The notes under the pieces: generated by a model
The model's database searches: none
Told to the model about the DNA's origin: nothing
The model's input: only the letters and a program-made list of their open reading frames with translations
Assembly (NCBI GenBank): GCA_024687845.1
Contig: JAILEL010000248.1
Location: forward strand, 1-9,373
Length of the DNA stretch: 9,373 nucleotides
DNA from: Eubacterium sp.
GTDB taxonomy: Bacteria; Bacillota_A; Clostridia; Lachnospirales; Lachnospiraceae
Direction of reading: 5' to 3'
Shown: piece after piece, positions 1 through 7,596 of the stretch
Numbering within the stretch: the first letter of the stretch is position 1
Layout: every line of letters starts with the position of its first letter
Translations under genes and position numbers: made by a program

Positions 1-1584
1 GACACCATATGATAATATTTTTTGAAGTGCCTTTGGATTTACACCGTCTCTCGGAGGATCGAGGATTATCAGGTCTGGCTTTTCTTCTACCTCATCCAGC
101 ATTTTTAAAACATCTCCAGCGATGAATTCACAGTTACCGAGTTTGTTTAGCTTTGCATTTTCACGAGCTGCTTCTACTGCTTCTTTAACTATTTCGATTC
201 CATAAACCTTTTCTGCAACTGGAGACATGAGTTGGGCGATGGTTCCCGTACCACTGTAAAGGTCATAGATTACTCCTGTTTTTACTGCATCCGTACTATC
301 TTCTTTATTCATTGACTCATTTTGTCCGTCTTGCCCATCTACCTTATCAGCTGAGTTTTCAGAAATCATCGATTGCTTTTCCAGTGCTTCCAATGCATAT
401 TCCCTCGCCTTGGAATACAGCACTTCACTACCTCTGGTGTTTGTCTGAAAAAATGAAAATGGTGATATCTTGAATTTAAGTCCAAGAACTTCTTCCATGA
501 GGAAATCTTCTCCATATAGCAAGGTTACTGTATCTGGTATAATAGCATCTGCAAGGGTATCGCACTCTGTATAAAGAACTCCGACTATTCTGTTGTAATA
601 GGATAATGATTCAAATTCACCATTTCCCACATTATCTTCAAAACTGCCGTTAACTCGCTGCAGCTTTCCTTTTCCATCACGAACTATCTTCTTCCTGGTT
701 TTAATTTTCTCATATCCATGAGAGGAATAAGCATCAAGCCCCATAGGCTTCGGCTCTCCGATAGAAAGCAGTCCGGCTACATACTGAGGAAGTTGAAGTT
801 CATCTACAGTTTCACTTCTTTTTTCATTCCAAGGTATATTTCTTGTAGTTTCATCAATGCTGTGATGAGTTGTTGTTACAAGATTGACAATAATGCTTCC
901 ATCTGTTTCAGATTGTCTTATCACCAGATTACGAAGCACTCCTGTATGTGTTCTTTTGTTATAATGCGGAACACCAAGTTTTCTATAAAATTTCTGAGTA
1001 TATTTCAGGATTTCATTCCATACAGGACTAACTATTGCACATGAATCAATCCCTAAAATATCATGGCTGGAGTATTGTCTGTGAAGCCCCAGAGTCAGAG
1101 GACCATCTTTTTCTTCATCGCCGAAGGTAAATTCCATCTTGTTACGATATCTGAACTGAGATGGAGATGCCTTTATTCCCTCCCATATAAAAGAATCTTC
1201 TTTTTCACTATCAAAATCTATCACAGGGCTGAGAATATCCTTAACCATCTGTTCTTTAAGCTTAAGCTGATTTGTATAGCCTATAGTCTGATAAGTACAT
1301 CCTCCACAACTATAAAAATGATTGCACATAGGCTTCTTAGTTTCTAATGGCGAAGACTTAACCACATCAAGAAGAATAGCTTCAGCCTTTCCTTCTTTCT
1401 TTTTCTTTACTCTCGCCTTAACTGTCTGGCCGGGGAGAACACCTTTTACAGTTACTTTTCTTGTGATGGTATCAATTACTTTTTCGCCTGATGCATCCGT
1501 TTTTTCTTCAGTATGAAAAAAGCTTCCTTTATTTGGGAAGCTGTACTCTTCTATAACACCTTCAATTATATCCCCTTTTTTCAT
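1..1584 (-). CDS. rlmD: 23S rRNA (uracil-5-)-methyltransferase, RumA/RlmD family (3' end cut by window edge)
   Basis: SAM-dependent methyltransferase that would make 5-methyluridine in 23S rRNA; E. coli RumA acts on U1939, and Gram-positive relatives (RlmCD) can also modify U747, so the exact target is uncertain. The 528 codons present begin at ATG 1584 after GAAGGAAA and stay open to position 1. An N-terminal basic beta-rich region (about residues 1-75) fits a TRAM domain. Cys87, Cys93, Cys96 and Cys182 match the CX5CX2C...C iron-sulfur cluster pattern. FSFFQTN (377-383) is the family motif before the Rossmann fold, DLYSGTGT (441-448) is SAM motif I and LDPPRDG (508-514) motif IV. The catalytic Cys and the general-base Glu would lie beyond the window, so activity cannot be judged. 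Residues 404-433 are an acidic, Ser/Asn/Gln-rich insert just before SAM motif I. The gene follows the phosphoesterase gene after 83 bp that hold a repeat relic. Confidence 0.93.
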   Translation of the reverse strand, partial: MKKGDIIEGVIEEYSFPNKGSFFHTEEKTDASGEKVIDTITRKVTVKGVLPGQTVKARVKKKKEGKAEAILLDVVKSSPLETKKPMCNHFYSCGGCTYQTIGYTNQLKLKEQMVKDILSPVIDFDSEKEDSFIWEGIKASPSQFRYRNKMEFTFGDEEKDGPLTLGLHRQYSSHDILGIDSCAIVSPVWNEILKYTQKFYRKLGVPHYNKRTHTGVLRNLVIRQSETDGSIIVNLVTTTHHSIDETTRNIPWNEKRSETVDELQLPQYVAGLLSIGEPKPMGLDAYSSHGYEKIKTRKKIVRDGKGKLQRVNGSFEDNVGNGEFESLSYYNRIVGVLYTECDTLADAIIPDTVTLLYGEDFLMEEVLGLKFKISPFSFFQTNTRGSEVLYSKAREYALEALEKQSMISENSADKVDGQDGQNESMNKEDSTDAVKTGVIYDLYSGTGTIAQLMSPVAEKVYGIEIVKEAVEAARENAKLNKLGNCEFIAGDVLKMLDEVEEKPDLIILDPPRDGVNPKALQKILSYGV

Positions 1585-1631
1585 TTTAACTTTTCCTTCT
1601 TTCCTTTTTTCAAACTATTCCGAAAATATCA

Positions 1632-1665
1632 CTCATATTGTTACTATTCACAGTAACCTCATATT
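1632..1665. repeat. 18-bp palindromic repeat relic with perfect 8-bp direct repeats on both sides
   Basis: The core GTTACTATTCACAGTAAC (1640-1657) has 6-bp inverted ends (GTTACT/AGTAAC). Its first 15 bases are identical to the left end of the structured element at 9127. It is abutted on both sides by exact copies of CTCATATT (1632-1639 and 1658-1665). Inverted ends inside a short direct repeat is the expected signature of an insertion with target-site duplication followed by internal loss. It sits between the stop of the phosphoesterase gene (1668) and the start of the rumA-type gene (1584). The hairpin has no T-run after it on either strand, so it is a poor intrinsic terminator. Confidence 0.7.
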
Positions 1666-1667
1666 AT

Positions 1668-2240
1668 CTACAGAGTCTTGAACTCAACCTCATACTCATC
1701 ACTGCCATCATCGCTGAATGTCATCATCACATAGCTCTTGCTACTACCGCCTCTTGGTAGTGATATACTTCCTGGATTGATAATTCTTACCTCTGACCCA
1801 AAGCTTTCAAATGTGTCATCGAAGGGCACATGTGTATGTCCATACAATGCAATATCGCAGTCGTTTTCGACAGCACTGTACATTAGATTCTGTGGTCCCT
1901 GGCTCACTCCCTGTCGATGTCCGTGAGTACAAAAGAATCTGTGCCCGCGAAGCTCAAAAACAGCTATTTTCTTCAGATTATCTCCATAATACGTATCGCA
2001 ATTTCCTTGTATAAAAACAGCCGGAACTGGCAGAGATATTCTACTGTGGTTTTCTGCATCAGATTCACTTTCTGCATTATATTTTCTTGCTGCATCATCC
2101 AGCCAGCCACGTATCATCTCAGTATCATCTTCAACATCTCCAAGATGAATCAGCATATCAGGGATTTCTCTATCTATAGCTGATTTTATATTTTGACTCT
2201 TCCCATGGGAATCACTGAGTATCATAACTTTCCTAACCAT
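1668..2240 (-). CDS. YfcE/YsnB-type metallophosphoesterase
   Basis: Small cytosolic phosphodiesterase of the MJ0936/YfcE/YsnB family, which uses two divalent metals; physiological substrates of this family are mostly unknown. The 190 residues carry every metal-ligand block in order: D10-x-H12 in SDSHG, GD (34-35), GNCD (79-82), THGH with H106 and H108, and GHTH (134-137). A hydrophilic Asp/Glu/Ser/Asn-rich stretch at about residues 55-68 lengthens the loop before GNCD. The ATG is one base after the rdgB stop (TAA-A-ATG), and its ribosome binding site GAGGGAG lies inside the last rdgB codons, so translation is probably coupled. The same pair, rdgB followed by ysnB, is adjacent in Bacillus subtilis, which supports the family call but not a substrate. 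Stop is TAG. Confidence 0.92.
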   Translation of the reverse strand: MVRKVMILSDSHGKSQNIKSAIDREIPDMLIHLGDVEDDTEMIRGWLDDAARKYNAESESDAENHSRISLPVPAVFIQGNCDTYYGDNLKKIAVFELRGHRFFCTHGHRQGVSQGPQNLMYSAVENDCDIALYGHTHVPFDDTFESFGSEVRIINPGSISLPRGGSSKSYVMMTFSDDGSDEYEVEFKTL

Positions 2241-2241
2241 T

Positions 2242-2835
2242 TTAAAGCTTCTCCCTCAGATACTCTTCCATTGCCCTTAACGCCTTTCCTCTATGGCTGA
2301 TAGCATTTTTTTCTTCAGGACTTATCTCTGCTGAAGTCTTTCCATATTCCGGAAGATAGAATATCGGATCATAGCCAAATCCATTTTCACCAGCTATCTT
2401 ATAGCCGATTCTGCCTTCCATTGTTCTGACAAAGGTTTTCTCTTCCCCGTCTGGAAATACTGCTGCCATAGCGCAGACAAATCTTGCTGTTCTTTCTTCA
2501 TCTGGAACCCCATCCAGTCTCTCAATAATGTTCATATTTTTTATATCGTAGGAAGTATCCTCACCCATATATCTTGCAGAATAGATTCCCGGTTCTTTAT
2601 TTAAAGCATCAACCTCAAGACCTGAATCATCGGCAAGTGCAAGCTCGCCAGCAGCCTTACTGACTGCACGAGCCTTAATGAGTGCATTTTCCTCAAAGGT
2701 TTTACCATCTTCTACTATATCTATATCAATTCCCGCCTCCTTCATAGACAGAACTTCAACATCCATATCAGCAAGAATTGCTTTTATCTCTCTCAGTTTA
2801 TTCATATTACCTGTAGCAAATATCAATTTTCTCAC
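2242..2835 (-). CDS. rdgB: XTP/dITP pyrophosphatase (HAM1/RdgB family)
   Basis: Hydrolyses non-canonical purine nucleoside triphosphates (dITP, ITP, XTP) to the monophosphate and pyrophosphate, keeping deaminated purines out of DNA and RNA. Its 197 residues are the usual family length. Motifs visible: ATGN-x-x-K (7-13) for phosphate binding, GKTFEENA (44-51), LADDSGLEVDAL (67-78) with the catalytic Asp pair at 69-70, GFGYDP (152-157) for base recognition, and SHRGKAL (180-186). The start is GTG at 2835, preceded by a weak GAGAGAT; the next in-frame ATG (Met11) would remove the ATGN motif, so GTG is preferred. It follows the 68-residue gene by 37 bp and precedes the phosphoesterase by 1 bp. 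No terminator is visible on either side, fitting an operon. Confidence 0.96.
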   Translation of the reverse strand: MRKLIFATGNMNKLREIKAILADMDVEVLSMKEAGIDIDIVEDGKTFEENALIKARAVSKAAGELALADDSGLEVDALNKEPGIYSARYMGEDTSYDIKNMNIIERLDGVPDEERTARFVCAMAAVFPDGEEKTFVRTMEGRIGYKIAGENGFGYDPIFYLPEYGKTSAEISPEEKNAISHRGKALRAMEEYLREKL

Positions 2836-2872
2836 GATTCAAATCTCTCACTTTCTTACTATCATTTTTATT

Positions 2873-3079
2873 TCAGTTCCACTGAATTCCAATTAATCCA
2901 AATATCTTTGATGCTTCCTCCTGGAATAATTGAATCTGCGGAGTCGTCGCACCAGAGAAACTGATTTCGAAACAGTTAACCCCTTTTTTAAACCTAATAA
3001 GACTAATCTGATCAACGTTGATTACTACCCAATCACCGCTTATAACTCTTACACCAATAAAACGACCCCTTTCACCCAT
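2873..3079 (-). CDS. 68-residue protein of unknown function
   Basis: Not recognised with confidence. It is probably a real gene: a full AAGGAG (3088-3093) stands 8 bases before the ATG, and it fits an 18-bp gap after the protease stop and 37 bp before rdgB on the same strand. The sequence suggests a small beta-rich fold with alternating hydrophobic strands (GVRVI, WVVINVDQISLI, CFEISFSG) followed by one helix (about 50-62, LFQEEASKIFGLI). There is no signal peptide, membrane segment or Cys pair. The phrase WVVINVDQISLI faintly recalls short FlbD-like and phage-type small beta proteins with a V-N-x-D-x-I strand, but this is only a resemblance. It is presumably cytosolic and co-expressed with its neighbours. 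Confidence 0.72.
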   Translation of the reverse strand: MGERGRFIGVRVISGDWVVINVDQISLIRFKKGVNCFEISFSGATTPQIQLFQEEASKIFGLIGIQWN

Positions 3080-3097
3080 AGCAATATCTCCTTCTTT

Positions 3098-4756
3098 TTA
3101 TTTGTCATCATCTGTAAATGCTTTTAGACAGATATTTGCATCTGATTCTTCGGCATTGTGCCATACTTCCCCGTACAGGCTCATATAGCCTTCGCCATCC
3201 TTCAGATTTAAGTCCTTTGTTCTTTCGCCTGCATCACATTCTATTGCAATCGGCCTTTCACTTCCAGGGGTATTAACACTTACTATAACTGCATATTTCT
3301 GCCCAGCCTTTAGTTTTATATCCCTTCTGAGATTCACCGTGTAATATCCTGCATACCTGGTCTCACCCTGACCAACTTCTTTTCTTCCGGAATTGAGCGA
3401 AGCCATATCCTCATAATCCGTCACAACAAAAACCTTAAACTTCGTATTATCACCAGTTGCATAAAATGATATCGCTTTCAGTATTTCATCACCCTTAGAC
3501 GTATATACATTTGCAAAATAAGCCTGTTCCTCACTATAACCCATCTGACCAACCCAGCCAAGTATGTCCGACTGATATATGTTATCATAATTATCTTTAT
3601 CGCCTATTCTAGTATAAACAATAGACTGATTACATATATTTACGTCCTCATAAGAGATATAAAAATATCCCTTATCACCAAACTTTTCTCCCCAGCTGTT
3701 TTTACAGATATAAGCTCCATCTTCCTTTGGCGCCAGGTTAAAATTCTCTTTTGGATAATGATCATCCCAGCCAACTACAACAACAGCATGATTAGGCTGC
3801 GCCGTTCCGCTGTAATAGTAACTTGAGGTGCTGTCATTATAATAACTTGACTCAGTTTCTCCATAAGACATTGCAAGATAGATCGAAGTCTCAACACCAC
3901 CATACTTATATATCGCACTCTTAATCTTTCTATCATCCCGGGAATTAATGATTATTGCTTCCTCAAGATGCTTCTCTGCTTCAAGATTATTATTTGTAGC
4001 CTCATCACCGTACGGATCATCCTTTTCGAAAACCGGTCCACGCCAGGCTGCCATATACGCAATACTCATAGAATGCTCGCCACCCTCACTGATTTTGAGG
4101 CTGTATCCATTGTTCCTTGACATATGATCTACAGAATAAATGTACTCCTCCTTTGGTAGAGAAATGGTTTCGAGCGCACCAAGCGATGCAAATGCCCAAC
4201 AGGTTCCCCATTCATCCTGATCTCTAACAGGTGAAACTCTGCCATGTTCTCTCATATCATATGCCTCAGGAAGATTATTATTATCGTCAGTATTGATAAA
4301 ATCCACCGAACCTTCTGAAAAACTATACTTAATATCATAACCAAGCTTTTCAGCATTTTCACTTATCGGGATATACGATTTTCCATTTTCAGATATTATC
4401 TCATCGGCATCAATCTTAAGAGCCACAGTATTTCTATCTATCTCAACAGATCCATCCTTAAGCTCATTTACCGAGCATCCCATTATATCCTCAAGAAAGT
4501 TAGTGGTAGATGAAACCTTCATGCTATGATCCATCTTAATATCATAGTCAAAAGAAGCCAGACTCTTTCCACCTACTAGAAGGTTCAGGTTCTCGCCCTG
4601 CATATATTCTGATTTAGTTGAAATAAGCCTGCCAGCACACTCCTCGAAGCTGTCATTTTTTACTATACTGCCTTCCTTACTACCTGAATGACCAAAAAAG
4701 AAAACTGCACCGACTGCTAATAAGATTATTAATATAAATATTATTATCTTTTTCAC
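3098..4756 (-). CDS. Exported C1-family (papain-like) cysteine protease with lectin-like C-terminal region
   Basis: Predicted exported peptidase of 552 residues. The N-terminus (KK then about 19 hydrophobic residues, 4-22) is a signal peptide or membrane anchor without a lipobox Cys. Residues about 60-155 resemble the copper-amine-oxidase-type stalk domain (YIPISENAEKLGYDI at 128-142). The peptidase domain spans about 162-385: LPEAYDMRE at its start, oxyanion Gln180 and catalytic Cys186 in the QDEWGTCWAF block, His323 in NHAVVVVGWDD, and Asn353 in KNSWGEKFG. The triad is complete and no long papain propeptide is visible. A Tyr/Ser-rich loop (297-316) precedes the His. Residues about 390-547 fit the beta-sandwich lectin-like domain usual in bacterial members. 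The start is GTG, 4 bp after the rlmL stop with only a weak GAGAT before it, suggesting translational coupling. Substrate is unknown; wall turnover, nutrient proteolysis or surface processing are possible. Confidence 0.9.
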   Translation of the reverse strand: MKKIIIFILIILLAVGAVFFFGHSGSKEGSIVKNDSFEECAGRLISTKSEYMQGENLNLLVGGKSLASFDYDIKMDHSMKVSSTTNFLEDIMGCSVNELKDGSVEIDRNTVALKIDADEIISENGKSYIPISENAEKLGYDIKYSFSEGSVDFINTDDNNNLPEAYDMREHGRVSPVRDQDEWGTCWAFASLGALETISLPKEEYIYSVDHMSRNNGYSLKISEGGEHSMSIAYMAAWRGPVFEKDDPYGDEATNNNLEAEKHLEEAIIINSRDDRKIKSAIYKYGGVETSIYLAMSYGETESSYYNDSTSSYYYSGTAQPNHAVVVVGWDDHYPKENFNLAPKEDGAYICKNSWGEKFGDKGYFYISYEDVNICNQSIVYTRIGDKDNYDNIYQSDILGWVGQMGYSEEQAYFANVYTSKGDEILKAISFYATGDNTKFKVFVVTDYEDMASLNSGRKEVGQGETRYAGYYTVNLRRDIKLKAGQKYAVIVSVNTPGSERPIAIECDAGERTKDLNLKDGEGYMSLYGEVWHNAEESDANICLKAFTDDDK

Positions 4757-4760
4757 TTTA

Positions 4761-5909
4761 TCATCTCTTTGGTGGCTTCGGTCCCATAAACTGATAATAA
4801 TAGGACTTAATCATTCCGTTATATATTTTACGATTCTTATCTGCTTTTCTTCCGATATATCTTTCTGCATCTTCATAGGACGTGATCAGATACATTGACC
4901 ACTTATCAAGCTGCCTGTACCTCTCCCCTATAATCTTATAGAGTTCAGGTAATGCCTCCTTATCTTCAAGTCTTTCACCATAAGGCGGATTCGTGATAAT
5001 AAATCCGTAAGACTTCGGATTGCTGAGCTCCTTAACATTTCTTGCCTGGAAATGTATGTACTGCCCAACTCCTGCATCCTCTGCATTCTGCATGGCACAT
5101 TTTACGATCTGTGAATCCAGGTCGTAACCCTGGATATGCATTTCCACATTTTCTTTTTCAAGGTCTCTCGCTTCGTCGTAAGCCTCGTACCATTGTTTCT
5201 TCGTGATTATCTTCTCCCATGTCGAAGAAGTAAAATCTCTGTTCACTCCCGGAGCGATATTTGCCCCGATCATAGCCGCTTCTATAGGAAATGTACCGCT
5301 CCCGCAAAATGGATCAACCAGTAGTCTGTCCGCTCTCCATGGTGTCAGCATAATAAGTGCAGCAGCAAGAGTCTCTGAAATAGGTGCTTTTCCTACCAGC
5401 TGTCTGTATCCTCTCTTATGAAGCGAAACACCTGTCGTATCCAGGCCAACTGAAACTATATCTTTCTTTATAAAAATACGAACCGGGTACTCATCACCAT
5501 CCTCACTAAAATTGTTCAGATGGTATGTTCCCGACATACTTTCCACCATCGCCTTTTTTGCAATAGATTGAACCGCTGTCTGACTGAAGAGCTTTGATTT
5601 GCTGGTAGAAACCTTGGTCACCCAGAACCTTCCATCTCTTGGAATGATCCTTGCCCAGGGGATATGCTTAATACCTTCATACAATTCATCAAATGTGGTA
5701 GCCCGGAAGCTACCACATTTTAAAAGAATTCTTTCACTTGTACGAATGTTGATATTTGCTCTTGCCATTGCTTCGATAGGTCCCGCGAAGGTTACTCTTC
5801 CATCATCTACCTCTACAATGTCATATCCCAGCTGCTGGATTTCTTTTTTCAAAACAGCTTCAATACCAAAATGACAGGGTGCTATAAATTCGAATCTCTG
5901 TTCTGACAT
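4761..5909 (-). CDS. rlmL: THUMP-domain class I SAM-dependent RNA methyltransferase, RlmL/YpsC family
   Basis: Likely N2-guanine methyltransferase of 23S rRNA, by relation to the N-terminal half of E. coli RlmKL (G2445). At 382 residues it is the single-domain form common in Firmicutes (YpsC type), often labelled N6-adenine-specific DNA methylase because of its NPPY motif. Visible parts: a ferredoxin-like start (FIAPCHFGIEAVLKKEI, 8-24), a THUMP domain (about 45-160), a linker RGYR (166-169), SAM motif I DPFCGSGTFPIEAA (199-212), an acidic residue after strand 2 in GYDLD (261-265), and catalytic NPPYGERL (307-314). Start at ATG 5909 is preceded only by a weak GGGTG. The transglutaminase gene ends 43 bp upstream, with no clear promoter or terminator between them; the protease gene starts 4 bp after the stop. 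The exact rRNA target is inferred, not shown. Confidence 0.93.
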   Translation of the reverse strand: MSEQRFEFIAPCHFGIEAVLKKEIQQLGYDIVEVDDGRVTFAGPIEAMARANINIRTSERILLKCGSFRATTFDELYEGIKHIPWARIIPRDGRFWVTKVSTSKSKLFSQTAVQSIAKKAMVESMSGTYHLNNFSEDGDEYPVRIFIKKDIVSVGLDTTGVSLHKRGYRQLVGKAPISETLAAALIMLTPWRADRLLVDPFCGSGTFPIEAAMIGANIAPGVNRDFTSSTWEKIITKKQWYEAYDEARDLEKENVEMHIQGYDLDSQIVKCAMQNAEDAGVGQYIHFQARNVKELSNPKSYGFIITNPPYGERLEDKEALPELYKIIGERYRQLDKWSMYLITSYEDAERYIGRKADKNRKIYNGMIKSYYYQFMGPKPPKR

Positions 5910-5952
5910 TTTAATAATACACCCAAAACCTTTTATTTAATCGTTTACCCAA

Positions 5953-7413
5953 TTACTTAACTTTATATGTAATTGAATTGCTGCCCTTGTATCCACTTGA
6001 TTTTTTAAGTGATACAAATATTTTATACTTACCACGGGCTTTACATCCCTTTGAATACTTTACAGTATATTCAGAAGCAAGTAACTTATGTCCGTTAACC
6101 TTTACTGTTACCTTAGGTTTTACAGGCTTTCCTGTATATTTATAGCTCTTCTTTGAGATTACAATCTTAGGTTTAACCTTAACAAGTGCTGGTGTATAAA
6201 CCTTTGATAACTGGTTTTTCTTAATCTTTGGAGATATCTTATCTACATAGTCAGCTGCTTTGTTGCTGTCAGCATCCTGAGATGGCCATTTCTGACCATA
6301 ATCCACAAAACACTTAGGAGCTCTTCCCCATACATCTTCTCTTACGTGATGAGCATAGTCAAGCCGAAGTACTGTATCATCTGACTTAAGATAATAATCA
6401 GTTCTGAAAGCTCCACCATTATCATTATCATCCCAGGTAGCATCAAGATTGTACCAGTGTCCGTCTATATTCACAAGGTTCCATCCATGATCAGAACTTG
6501 TAACTATCATAGCCTTCATACCACTTTTTCTGAGCAGCACCTGAACTGCTTTTGCATATCCTGCACATATTGAATACCCCATCATAAAGGAACTATATAT
6601 CGACTGATCGTAGTCTTCATCATAATGTGCATTTGGAATAGACTTGGAAGCACAGTACTTATTCATTTCCATTACTATCTCTTCTGCCTTCCTAGCTTTC
6701 TGGGCTTCAGTTGGCATCGCAAGAATTTTTTTCGATAGTCTGTTAACCTTATCAAAGATTGCATTTGTGGTTCTTGCCCTTACCTGGCTGTTCTTAAACT
6801 TCTCATAGAATCCGATGTAGAACTTACCATTCAGATAAACACATGTAGCATCGATAAAATAAAACTGTGGATTTTCATAAAGGAATACCAGAAAGATATT
6901 CATTGCATTCTGTTTACTTATTCCATTTTTTCCACATTCAAATGGCTTCGAAAGATATTTAAAATATTCATAACCATTAACCACAAATCTTGAAATCCTA
7001 TAATTGGTTTCGATATCAGCATAAGTATCTGTAGTTGTTAAAATGTACATACAATAAGAATACATTTCCTGATATATCTTTTTTTGTTTTGCTGGAAGTC
7101 TGTTATAAGCATACTTCGCACCAAAGGAATACCAGTCTCGCTGCTTAACAGTATTTCTCGCAGTATTTTTTGCAACTGATCCTTCAATAGAATCTGTATT
7201 TCCACCATTCTTTTTATTGGCATCAAATGTAACCTCATATTTCGGACTTTCTATTTCGTCAGCCTCATAAAGTGTTACACCACTTCTCTGAGTAATCTTA
7301 CTACTGCTCTTAGAGGTCTGGGACGCTGCATTACTATCAATTACAGTAAATGGAGCAACCATTACAAGAACTAATAACAGAGATACTATCCTTATCCAAA
7401 TCTTTCTTTTCAT
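5953..7413 (-). CDS. Exported transglutaminase-like protein with C-terminal Ig-like module
   Basis: A 486-residue secreted protein. The signal peptide is clear: KRK, a hydrophobic core (about 8-23), and an S-N-A cleavage site near 29/30. A Ser/Thr-rich spacer follows, then a helical region (about 95-275) and the transglutaminase-core motifs: Cys283 in GYSICAGYAKAVQVLL, His309 in SDHGWNLVNI and Asp324 in WYNLDATWDD. The Cys-His-Asp triad is therefore intact. Bacterial members act as crosslinkers or as peptidases/deamidases of surface proteins; which applies here is unknown. Residues about 413-486 are a Lys-rich beta module (KSYKYTGKPVKPKVTVKVNG...) like Ig-like repeats in Clostridia surface proteins. 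There is no LPXTG motif and no SLH domain, so attachment may be electrostatic or absent. TTAAGGAGAA stands 5 bases before the ATG. The gene has its own promoter (7525-7553) and a hairpin in its leader. Confidence 0.9.
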   Translation of the reverse strand: MKRKIWIRIVSLLLVLVMVAPFTVIDSNAASQTSKSSSKITQRSGVTLYEADEIESPKYEVTFDANKKNGGNTDSIEGSVAKNTARNTVKQRDWYSFGAKYAYNRLPAKQKKIYQEMYSYCMYILTTTDTYADIETNYRISRFVVNGYEYFKYLSKPFECGKNGISKQNAMNIFLVFLYENPQFYFIDATCVYLNGKFYIGFYEKFKNSQVRARTTNAIFDKVNRLSKKILAMPTEAQKARKAEEIVMEMNKYCASKSIPNAHYDEDYDQSIYSSFMMGYSICAGYAKAVQVLLRKSGMKAMIVTSSDHGWNLVNIDGHWYNLDATWDDNDNGGAFRTDYYLKSDDTVLRLDYAHHVREDVWGRAPKCFVDYGQKWPSQDADSNKAADYVDKISPKIKKNQLSKVYTPALVKVKPKIVISKKSYKYTGKPVKPKVTVKVNGHKLLASEYTVKYSKGCKARGKYKIFVSLKKSSGYKGSNSITYKVK

Positions 7414-7487
7414 AAATTCTCCTTAATATCTTACATCTGGGAGGGCGCAAAGTCATAAAACCCTGATATCCTTAGTAACATACATCA

Positions 7488-7519
7488 ATGCTCCAGCTGA
7501 TAAACTTAAGCTGGAGCAT
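7488..7519. other. Perfect 11-bp hairpin at the 5' end of the transglutaminase leader
   Basis: ATGCTCCAGCT (7488-7498) and AGCTGGAGCAT (7509-7519) are exact inverted repeats around a 10-base loop. No T-run follows on either strand, so it is not a standard intrinsic terminator for pgi. The -10 box of the predicted promoter ends at 7525, so the start of transcription would fall at about 7518-7519, at the outer base of the stem. The mRNA would then begin with this hairpin, roughly 105 nt before the start codon. A role in mRNA stability is plausible but inferred; an atypical terminator remains possible. Confidence 0.6.
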
Positions 7520-7524
7520 CTGGT

Positions 7525-7553
7525 ATTATGTCATATTATGATGTGGGTGCCAA
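7525..7553 (-). promoter_or_regulatory. Sigma-A-type promoter for the transglutaminase gene
   Basis: On the minus strand, TTGGCA (7553-7548) and CATAAT (7530-7525) are separated by exactly 17 bases; each matches 5 of 6 consensus bases. It lies in the 183-bp gap between pgi and the transglutaminase gene and points at the latter. Predicted from sequence only. Confidence 0.65.
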
Positions 7554-7596
7554 AAGTACCTTTTAACACTATATAAATATGTAAACTTTTTAATAC

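Noticed and set aside
1063..1516. Plus-strand open frames within 718-1516
   Set aside because: They lie opposite the rumA-type gene, whose minus-strand translation has a complete set of family motifs; the plus frames have low-complexity Phe/Ser-rich products typical of antisense shadows.
7441..7485. GGGCGCAAAGTC on the plus strand, resembling part of a cyclic-di-GMP-I (GEMM) riboswitch core
   Set aside because: The other conserved block (CACAGGGCAAACC) is missing, the strand has no gene downstream, and the match is short.
7546..7560. GGTGCC-AAA-AGTACC imperfect palindrome as an operator over the transglutaminase -35 box
   Set aside because: Only about five pairs including a G-T, too short and imperfect to claim a binding site.
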